From assembly GCF_012931685.1 (NCBI RefSeq), contig NZ_JABANC010000002.1, positions 372,001 through 436,000 on the forward strand: a stretch of DNA of 64,000 nt. The letters are read 5' to 3'. Source of the stretch: Hanstruepera ponticola. GTDB lineage: Bacteria > Bacteroidota > Bacteroidia > Flavobacteriales > Flavobacteriaceae. The translations under genes and the position numbers were made by a program. The notes under the pieces are model-generated. The model made no database searches. It was not told the DNA's origin and was given only the letters and a program-made list of their open reading frames with translations. Below are positions 48,195 to 54,498 of this stretch, piece by piece. Within the stretch, counting starts at the first letter, position 1, and every line of letters starts with the position of its first letter.

Positions 48195-49139
48195 ATGAAA
48201 AACATTTTAGTAAACGCCAAAGTGAAAAGATTAAAAGCTGGGTGGCGTATCCTTTTATTTCTATTAATCTTTTTTACATTTTCAAGTCTTATTTTCATAG
48301 TTAAACCTCTATTTGGTGCCATAACAAAAAGAGCGTTTTTAGAGGATTACAGTTTAATAATAGTTTCAATTTTAGCCTTTGGAGCAACGGTATCTGTTTA
48401 TTTGTCAAGAAAATTTTGGGACAAAAAGACTTTTATTTCTTTAGGTTTGGAATGGAATAAACAGACCATAAAAGACTTGGTTTTTGGATTTATTTTGAGT
48501 GGCTTAATGGCTGCTGTATTTTTTCTACTGTTACTTTTATTTGGACTATTAGAATTCAATGGTTTTAATTTTCAAGAATCAAGTTTAAGTAATTCATTTA
48601 ATTTTGTACACTTTATGAGCGTTGTGACTGTTGGCTCTATGGGACTAATGCTGCTCGAACACATTTTGGTTGGTTATTGGGAGGAATTAGTTTTTAGAGG
48701 CTATATTTTTCAAAATATTGTAGAAGGTTTGGGCATAAAAATTGCAATTATAGTTTCTTGTCTCTTATATGGATTAATTCACTATGCAAATCCTAATGCA
48801 ACAATTTTATCTTCTATAATCATTATAGGTTTTGGTTTCTTAAGATTATATGGCTATTTAAGTACACAAATGCTTTGGTTATCTATGGGAATGCATATTG
48901 GTTGGAATTTTTTTCAAGGTCCAATATTTGGTTTTGCAGCGAGCGGGCATAAAAAAGCAACTCTACTACAACATTCTTTTTTATCTGACCGACATTATCT
49001 AACTGGAGGAGAGTTTGGACCTGAAGGAAGTGTATTCATAATACCAATCTTGATATTGACATTATTAGTTATGAAATGGTATTCTAAAAAGAATTATCCA
49101 AATATTAAAAAAGTAATTGCCAACGCCTTGTATAATTAA
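48195..49139 (+). CDS. CPBP family intramembrane metalloprotease (cassette 4)
   Basis: A 314-aa membrane protein with about eight helices. CPBP (CAAX protease and bacteriocin-processing) motifs: EELVFRGYIFQNI (E-E-x-x-x-R, about 178-190), the His of LLYGLIHYANPNA (about 207), and GMHIGWNFFQG (about 249). The ORF is open upstream to a GTG at 48087, but that lies inside site D, so MKNILVNAKVKRL at 48195 is the likely start. The last seven codons (IANALYN) and the stop are encoded within the 5' arm of site E. Confidence 0.9.
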   Translation: MKNILVNAKVKRLKAGWRILLFLLIFFTFSSLIFIVKPLFGAITKRAFLEDYSLIIVSILAFGATVSVYLSRKFWDKKTFISLGLEWNKQTIKDLVFGFILSGLMAAVFFLLLLLFGLLEFNGFNFQESSLSNSFNFVHFMSVVTVGSMGLMLLEHILVGYWEELVFRGYIFQNIVEGLGIKIAIIVSCLLYGLIHYANPNATILSSIIIIGFGFLRLYGYLSTQMLWLSMGMHIGWNFFQGPIFGFAASGHKKATLLQHSFLSDRHYLTGGEFGPEGSVFIIPILILTLLVMKWYSKKNYPNIKKVIANALYN

Positions 49140-49252
49140 TGCTCACCTTCTACTCCAATTTAAAATCTTATATTTAGACAACTGATTTGCTATAATTGAA
49201 ATCCTAAGGACCTTCAATTGCACAAATCATACACTATCACGTTGTACGCAAG
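49111..49252 (+). repeat. attC-like site E
   Basis: 5' arm AAGTAATTGCCAACGCCTTG then TATAATTAATGC; 3' arm GCACAAATCATACACTATCA then CGTTGTACGCAAG. GCACAAATCATACAC is identical to site B. GTTGTACGCAAG (49241-49252) is complementary in 10 of 12 positions to CTAGCCTACAAC (50445-50456). Confidence 0.7.
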
Positions 49253-49310
49253 CTTGAAAATAAATTCTGTTTTATTGATTCTTCTCATATTAAACATAGA
49301 TGACGTAATA

Positions 49311-49331
49311 ATGTCGTAAACATGACGACAT
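49311..49331 (+). promoter_or_regulatory. Candidate operator upstream of membrane/HTH gene pair
   Basis: Perfect inverted repeat ATGTCGT-N7-ACGACAT, 56 nt before the ATG at 49388. A further GACGTAATA half-like element is next to it on the left. It is the only strong palindrome in the leader of a cassette that encodes its own XRE-type regulator. Confidence 0.6.
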
Positions 49332-49387
49332 CAATGTCCACACTACTGTTTTAATTTTGTTTCAAACATTTAATCGTAGTTATATTA

Positions 49388-49873
49388 ATGGAAACAGAAT
49401 TAGATATCAATCAAAAATCAACAGTTTATCGAGCTTTTCAACTCGCCAAAATTCCAATAATAATTGCATTAATTTTAACACCTATTCGCTTCTTACTTGA
49501 ACTAATTGGATTACCTAATAGTGCTATTTTTATTATTGGATTGCTTTGGCTAACATTAGCATTTGCAATTTATTGGGGAACAAAGTTATATAATACAAAA
49601 CATGCCTATCTTTTACTATTGTTGAGTTTGCTAATTTATTCACCAATTTCAAGGTTTCCAGTTGCGTTGTTTTGGTGGATTGACACAAATTGGGAAATAG
49701 GCACACATTATGGATTATATTTTAATAATTTTGGACAAGCTCTATTAAATCATATAGGTTATGGATCTCTGGTACAAATAATACCTGGATTTATATTAGG
49801 CTCAATAACAATTGCATTTATGAGTAATAGAAAAAATGAGATACAAAAAACTAATACTTTAGAAGATGAATAA
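49388..49873 (+). CDS. Small multi-pass membrane protein (cassette 5, first gene)
   Basis: A 161-aa protein with four predicted helices (about 18-38, 44-62, 70-92 and 120-146). No domain is recognised. The gene overlaps the XRE regulator gene by 8 nt, so the two are probably translationally coupled. It may be the functional partner or target of the regulator. Alternative names cannot be supported. Confidence 0.75.
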   Translation: METELDINQKSTVYRAFQLAKIPIIIALILTPIRFLLELIGLPNSAIFIIGLLWLTLAFAIYWGTKLYNTKHAYLLLLLSLLIYSPISRFPVALFWWIDTNWEIGTHYGLYFNNFGQALLNHIGYGSLVQIIPGFILGSITIAFMSNRKNEIQKTNTLEDE

Positions 49874-50441
49874 GAATCTTTTAGGACTAAGAATAAAAGA
49901 ATTAAGAAAACAAAAAGGGATGTCTCAAGAGTTTCTATCCGATGAATCAGGACTAAGTTTAAGAACTATTCAACGAATTGAAAATGGAGAGACAAATCCA
50001 ACTGGTGAATCTCTCAAACGATTATCAAATGCATTGAATGTAAATCCTGATGAATTAATTGATTGGTCTATAAAAGAAGACAAAAGATATTTGACGTTTC
50101 TAAATCTTTCAGCCCTAACTTTTCTATTCTTTCCTCTACTTGGAATTTTAATACCATTCATACTATGGACATCACGAAAAGGAAAAATCAAAAACATCAA
50201 TAAATTAGGAAAAGACCTAGTCAATTTTGAGATAACCTGGACATTACTTCTATTTTTTATTCCTTTTTTATGGTTTCTCTTTTCAAAAATTGGAATATTA
50301 GAAAGTTTTACTCTAAAAAGGATATTCATTATTATTGGGGTTATGTACTTCATAAATTTAATTTTCATATTACTAAATACATTAAGAATTAGTAATGGAA
50401 ATGATATAATTTACAATCCCAAATTTAAATTTTTAAGATAA
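49866..50441 (+). CDS. XRE-family HTH protein with C-terminal DUF4870-like membrane domain (cassette 5, second gene)
   Basis: A 191-aa protein. Residues about 5-60 are an XRE/Cro helix-turn-helix: LGLRIKELRKQKGMSQEFLS, then SGLSLRTIQRIENGETNPTG. The C-terminal part (about 75-175) has three or four helices, resembling the DUF4870 domain in a known class of HTH-DUF4870 membrane-tethered proteins. It may bind the inverted repeat at 49311-49331. The stop lies 3 nt before the matched bases of site F. Confidence 0.85.
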   Translation: MNKNLLGLRIKELRKQKGMSQEFLSDESGLSLRTIQRIENGETNPTGESLKRLSNALNVNPDELIDWSIKEDKRYLTFLNLSALTFLFFPLLGILIPFILWTSRKGKIKNINKLGKDLVNFEITWTLLLFFIPFLWFLFSKIGILESFTLKRIFIIIGVMYFINLIFILLNTLRISNGNDIIYNPKFKFLR

Positions 50442-50444
50442 AAT

Positions 50445-50611
50445 CTAGCCTACAACAAGGTGTATAATTCATTGCTAATACCCGCCTACTTACGAAAATT
50501 GCTAACGCCAGTTCGCTACGCTCGTGTCTCGCGGATTTTCAGTTTGGTGAGTACTTGCAAAGTTAAACGTTAAATCACTTATCTACTCATAGCCAAGACC
50601 GTTAGCACATT
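50445..50611 (+). repeat. attC-like site F
   Basis: 5' arm CTAGCCTACAACAAGGTGTA then TAATTCATTGC; 3' arm CATAGCCAAGACCGTTAGCA. The centre has AACGCCAGTTCGCTACGCTC between GAAAAT and GATTTTC, an inner hairpin. TTAGCA (50602-50607) pairs with TGCTAA (51256-51261) at the end of cassette 6, a weaker match than in other cassettes. Confidence 0.65.
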
Positions 50612-50708
50612 TTCAAAACTGATATCGAAAATCTCTTTTTTTAAACTGTAACATTCATAAAACATTCTTGTCTTGTATAAGTAGCTAAAAAAAACTAATC
50701 AACAGAAT

Positions 50709-51275
50709 ATGTTCTACAGAATTTTATTTATAATGGGAATTAGCTTCCTTTTAATTGGACAAATAATTCTTTCAAAAGGTAATGCGTTTGTCTACAGCCT
50801 CGAACCAATTGATTTTGCTCATTGGTCTTTACTTGTTGGCGTTGTCCTGCTAATTCCTCAAGTAATCTCATTTCCCAAGAAACCTTTTAGTTACATAGGT
50901 ATACCTCTAACTATCATCGGAATAACCTGTATAATCGGCATGTGTGTAATTGATTTTATTTTTTGGAGTTTCACAAATGATCAATTACGTGATGATTTTA
51001 CGAACCACATAACTCAAGTCCCATCGATCTGGAAAACGTTTATGACTATTGGACCAAGCTCGAAAGTATTTAATCTAGGATTGTTAACATTAAGTTTGAA
51101 CTATTGGAAAACTGAAAAGTTGGGTGTCGGAATTTTAATTCTCGCAACATTGATTTTATGGCATGTTATTCCTACTCCTCATAGGTTAATTTTTGGATAT
51201 TCATTTACGCTTATTGCATTCGGAATTATACTTTTTGGCAAAGACATAAAAACCATGCTAAAACACCGTGTATAA
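50709..51275 (+). CDS. Multi-pass membrane protein of unknown function (cassette 6)
   Basis: A 188-aa protein with five or six predicted helices (for example MFYRILFIMGISFLLIGQII at the N-terminus, LLVGVVLLIPQVI, and YSFTLIAFGIILFGK near the end). No family is recognised. The final codons and stop TAA lie in the 5' arm of site G (CACCGTGTATAA), as in the CPBP cassette. Confidence 0.7.
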   Translation: MFYRILFIMGISFLLIGQIILSKGNAFVYSLEPIDFAHWSLLVGVVLLIPQVISFPKKPFSYIGIPLTIIGITCIIGMCVIDFIFWSFTNDQLRDDFTNHITQVPSIWKTFMTIGPSSKVFNLGLLTLSLNYWKTEKLGVGILILATLILWHVIPTPHRLIFGYSFTLIAFGIILFGKDIKTMLKHRV

Positions 51276-51392
51276 TTAATTGCTTTGGTCGTAGCTTATT
51301 TGGAAAATTCCTTCGTAATTTTCTCGCGTTCGTTTTTGTTTGCTAAATTAGTTGCTTAAACATGTCACTAGCCATAGACTAAACCGTTTGCC
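51255..51392 (+). repeat. attC-like site G
   Basis: 5' arm ATGCTAAAACACCGTGTATA then ATTAATTGC; inner hairpin GAAAATTCC-TTCG-TAATTTTC; 3' arm ending ACTAAACCGTTTGCC (to 51392). Outer complementarity of this cassette's ends is poor, so the site is more diverged than B-E. Confidence 0.55.
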
Positions 51393-51410
51393 AAACATTA
51401 CGTAAAACTC

Positions 51411-51845
51411 ATGAAAAAAAGAACAATAGCATTATTACTTTTGATTATCGGACTTGCTTTGAGTATAGCCTTTATCATGAAGATTGAATTTCCTCAAGGG
51501 TTCGAGTTATATTTTAAAAGAGCATACTATAACCAATATGGTCCATTAGCAATAAGTGTTGAATTGTTATTTGCAAGCTATTATCTATTTATTGGGCATA
51601 AAAAGACTAATTTCACTTTGGCTCTTTTTGGTTTTACAGCATTGTTAGATCCCTTTTTTAATCAAATTGGGCTTTTCAATAGTATCGTGCCTTTATATGG
51701 TACAATAATTTTAGCGATTTGTGCAGTGTTATGTTTATGGTTGGCATTTTCAAACCCATTTAAATTAAAACGTTTATCTCATTTGGCAGCCATATTAAGT
51801 GTTGTACTTGGTGTTTTTATTGAGCTTTTCTTTAATTACATATAA
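51411..51845 (+). CDS. Small membrane protein of unknown function (cassette 7)
   Basis: A 144-aa protein with four predicted helices, starting MKKRTIALLLLIIGLALSIA and ending in a hydrophobic segment VVLGVFIELFFNYI. No family is recognised. It follows site G by 18 nt, in the standard cassette position. Confidence 0.7.
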   Translation: MKKRTIALLLLIIGLALSIAFIMKIEFPQGFELYFKRAYYNQYGPLAISVELLFASYYLFIGHKKTNFTLALFGFTALLDPFFNQIGLFNSIVPLYGTIILAICAVLCLWLAFSNPFKLKRLSHLAAILSVVLGVFIELFFNYI

Positions 51846-51855
51846 TGTGTGCTAA

Positions 51856-51905
51856 GAAACAATGTGTATATTTAATTATCCTACCTTAACAGAAACCGCA
51901 GACTA
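51856..51905 (+). repeat. Short decayed attC-like site H
   Basis: AACAATGTGTATATTTAATT resembles a 5' arm. It is followed within 45 nt by AGAAACCGCAGACTAATG, which resembles a 3' arm (GAAACCGTTGTGGCTAA). The centre is missing. The interval at 52710-52766 has the same layout (ACAACATCGAG...TTTAATTATCCTACC...GAAACCACTAACTAATG). Confidence 0.45.
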
Positions 51906-52709
51906 ATGATTAAGTTCTTTAGAAAAATTAGACAAAATTTACTTTCAGAAGGAAAAACTGGAAAGTATTTAAAGTATGCGATTGGCGAAATTGTGCTTGT
52001 CGTGATTGGCATCTTAATAGCACTACAATTAAATAACGCCAATGAGGATTGGAAAAAAGAAAAATTGAGGCAAGAACTTTTAATTGAACTTCGATCAAGT
52101 ATAATGTCTGATACTATTGTTCTTAAAAATGAAAGAAAAGACTTGAAATCGGCTTATACTAATGCCAATCTATTAATTAATATCATTAATGACGATTTAC
52201 CATATACAGAATCTTTAGATTCTTCTTTGGCATTAATTGAATTGGCAAAAATAAAAAGAGCCGATTATAAAATATTTGATAGGCTCTTAAATATTGGAAT
52301 TGACATTATTGATGACAAAGATTTAATAAATGAAATTGTTCATTATTATGAAGATTCAAAAAATTTAGAGGATATCGGTCATGAAGAAACAAAACTATTA
52401 AAGGAAAAAATTTATCCAAATTACTTTGATAGATATAGATATGGCAGGAAAGCCAAACCAAATGATTTTGAAAAATTAAAAAAATCTACGGAATTTAAAA
52501 TTGTACTTGATTATGTATCTGGGAATTCATTATTCTTAATTAAAAGATCTATACACCGAAAAAATTTGGCAACAGAAATACTAAAAATTCTTGATACAAA
52601 AATTACATCTGAAACAGTTTTGTCTGTAAAAGAACCCTACATAAAAACTATGGAGAAAGATTCAATAGATATTGCTAATGAGATTGAAAATTTAAAAAAT
52701 ACTAAATAA
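51906..52709 (+). CDS. DUF6090 family membrane protein (first copy)
   Basis: A 267-aa protein. The first about 48 residues are MIKFFRKIRQNLLSEGKTGK followed by YLKYAIGEIVLVVIGILIAL, a cytoplasmic amphipathic stretch and one transmembrane helix (DUF6090 signature). The rest is a predicted periplasmic, mostly helical domain rich in Lys/Asp/Glu. It is a paralogue of the next gene, near-identical in the first 45 residues but divergent after. Function unknown. Confidence 0.82.
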   Translation: MIKFFRKIRQNLLSEGKTGKYLKYAIGEIVLVVIGILIALQLNNANEDWKKEKLRQELLIELRSSIMSDTIVLKNERKDLKSAYTNANLLINIINDDLPYTESLDSSLALIELAKIKRADYKIFDRLLNIGIDIIDDKDLINEIVHYYEDSKNLEDIGHEETKLLKEKIYPNYFDRYRYGRKAKPNDFEKLKKSTEFKIVLDYVSGNSLFLIKRSIHRKNLATEILKILDTKITSETVLSVKEPYIKTMEKDSIDIANEIENLKNTK

Positions 52710-52766
52710 CCAAATTACAACATCGAGTCGCTTTAATTATCCTACCATTTTAGAAACCACTAACTA

Positions 52767-53492
52767 ATGATAAAATTCTTTAGAAAAATTAGACAAAACT
52801 TGCTTTCTGAAGGCAAAACTGAAAAATATTTGAAATATGCAATTGGTGAAATCATTCTTGTGGTTATTGGGATTTTGATCGCGCTTCAAATAAACAATTG
52901 GAATGAAAAAAGAAAAGAACGTAATAAAGAAGACCAGCTAATTGACGTTTTAATTACTGACTTACAATCAAAAAAAGCTGAATTCACATCTGATTTAGCC
53001 ATAGGAAAATCAATAATTCGTAATTCTGATGTATCAATTAATTATTGGAAAAAAAGTAGTGACATAGATACTTTAAATTTAAAATACCTACTAAAATATT
53101 TAGCTGAAGACGAATGGTTTTTTAATGAAAATTCACCCGTTTATGCAACTATTGCGGGTTCTGAATTATGGAAACAATTACCAGATAGCTTAAATAGACA
53201 AATTGATAATATGTACAGAATACAGTTCGGGTTAATCAAGTCAGCATTTGCAAAACAAAGCGAATATGCCTTAAATGGTAAATTAAACTTTCTCGCACCA
53301 AATCATCTGTTAAATCTAAATGAAAGCACATTAAATCTGCAGCGAATAGTAGCAGAAAATGATGAGGACTTTATTGTTTTCCTTGAATTATTTAAAAGTG
53401 GAGTTATTCGGTTGACTTCTAAATTTGAAACGACTATTCCTTCTATTGATAGGCTTATTGAAAATTTAGAATTCTATAAAAACGATAAATAA
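52767..53492 (+). CDS. DUF6090 family membrane protein (second copy)
   Basis: A 241-aa paralogue of the preceding gene, with the same N-terminal anchor (MIKFFRKIRQNLLSEGKTEK, then YLKYAIGEIILVVIGILIAL and N-N-W-N-E). The C-terminal domain (about 60-241) is different in sequence but similarly helical. The leaders of both genes share TTTAATTATCCTACC and GAAACC...ACTAATG, pointing to duplication of the unit followed by divergence or replacement of the 3' part. Confidence 0.82.
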   Translation: MIKFFRKIRQNLLSEGKTEKYLKYAIGEIILVVIGILIALQINNWNEKRKERNKEDQLIDVLITDLQSKKAEFTSDLAIGKSIIRNSDVSINYWKKSSDIDTLNLKYLLKYLAEDEWFFNENSPVYATIAGSELWKQLPDSLNRQIDNMYRIQFGLIKSAFAKQSEYALNGKLNFLAPNHLLNLNESTLNLQRIVAENDEDFIVFLELFKSGVIRLTSKFETTIPSIDRLIENLEFYKNDK

Positions 53493-53499
53493 AAAGTAA

Positions 53500-53530
53500 C
53501 CCATTACAACGTGTACAGCTCATAACCGTC
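53500..53530 (+). repeat. attC-like half site I (right end of array)
   Basis: CCCATTACAACGTGTACAGC resembles the 5' arm of sites B and F, 8 nt after the last cassette stop. No matching 3' arm is seen before the minus-strand DUF3820 gene, so the array ends in a truncated site. Confidence 0.55.
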
Positions 53531-53677
53531 GCCTATTTGCTGTTCTTGTATCTTAAGGGTTTTTACTGCTTTTAGTTTCTGAAATATTTATGGAATTAAA
53601 GAATAAAACGAATAATACAAAATTTCTTAATACTATTGCTCGTTTTCAGCTACCCTTTTTAAAATAAAAGACAGGTT

Positions 53678-53914
53678 TTATTTCTTTGGAAAGTTGGTCT
53701 TAATGTTTCTGATTAACTCTTCCAATCCGTTTACTTTTAGTTCATAAACTGTTTGTAAGTATTCTCCTAATTTGCCTTTTGGGAACCCTTTTGTGTGGTA
53801 CCAAACCACATAGTATTCTGGTAAGTCTATTAAATAACGGTCTTTGTATTTACCATAAGGCATTTTGGTATGTGCCAATTTTATTAAGAAATCCTTATCG
53901 GGTTGTAGCGCCAT
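53678..53914 (-). CDS. DUF3820 family protein
   Basis: A 78-aa protein matching DUF3820: KMPYGKYKDRYLIDLPEYYV (about residues 17-36) and WYHTKGFPKGKLGEYL (about 38-53) are the conserved core. The molecular function is unknown to me. It starts directly after the stop of the DUF922 gene. Confidence 0.87.
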   Translation of the reverse strand: MALQPDKDFLIKLAHTKMPYGKYKDRYLIDLPEYYVVWYHTKGFPKGKLGEYLQTVYELKVNGLEELIRNIKTNFPKK

Positions 53915-54454
53915 TTATTCCGCTTTTATAAAACTATTTAAAGCATTCAACTGTTCAGTAATACTATCCTTCCAAAGTTTTTGTTGTTCTTTATTTCTTG
54001 AGAAATCAGAAGCGTTATCATAGTTGTTTTGCATAGTGCTCAAATCCTGTAATATCTGTAAGTGTAATGCATCTAATTTACTACCAACAGAATTGGATAT
54101 AGATAACTCACTTATTTGCTGTCGTAATTTACGTGCGTGGAGCTCAGTAATATCAAAATGCAACTGTTCATGCTCCAAAATATGGTTGCTAACTTCTTCT
54201 GGTTTGTACCAAGATTTATCAGGATAAAAATGTGCTGTTACATCAGCGGTAAAATCTGTAATATTACCATCAGTCTCACTTAATCTATAACCAAAGGTAA
54301 TTCCGGAAGCTGTAGTGGCGGCAGCATCAGAATTATTATTAGGTGTACCTTGAAAATCTGACCATTGTAATTTGTAGTCAGGTGACCATGCCATTTCCTT
54401 TTCTACTATAAGAAGGCAAATAACACAATAAAAGGCAAAGAATATTTTGTTCAT
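53915..54454 (-). CDS. Exported DUF922 family putative Zn-dependent protease
   Basis: A 179-aa protein from MNKIFFAFYCVICLLIVEKE (signal-like N-terminus). It has the DUF922 core LQWSDFQGTPNNNSDAAATT (about 29-48) and the metal-binding-like H-E-x-x-H in NHILEHEQLHFDITELHAR (about 89-107). The family is predicted to be secreted zinc proteases, without firm biochemical proof that I know. An ATG six codons upstream (54472) is also possible. It abuts the DUF3820 gene. Confidence 0.85.
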   Translation of the reverse strand: MNKIFFAFYCVICLLIVEKEMAWSPDYKLQWSDFQGTPNNNSDAAATTASGITFGYRLSETDGNITDFTADVTAHFYPDKSWYKPEEVSNHILEHEQLHFDITELHARKLRQQISELSISNSVGSKLDALHLQILQDLSTMQNNYDNASDFSRNKEQQKLWKDSITEQLNALNSFIKAE

Positions 54455-54498
54455 TTTTAAGGCGTAAAGCACTTAATAAAACGCTGATTCATGCAAAA

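Larger units (their letters stand above)
43945..53530 (+). mobile_element. Integron-like gene cassette array without integrase
   Basis: Ten genes, all on the plus strand, lie between pyrG and a DUF3820 gene that are both on the minus strand. They are separated by a family of imperfect palindromic sites at 43949, 45418, 46875, 47996, 49111, 50445 and 51255, plus decayed sites beyond. Each full site begins at or near the stop codon of one gene and ends shortly before the start of the next. In five cassettes the first bases after the site's GTT are complementary to the start of that cassette's own trailing site, as in integron cassettes. No integrase or transposase gene was seen. Likely a cluster of attC-like sites lacking an integrase. 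Confidence 0.7.
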
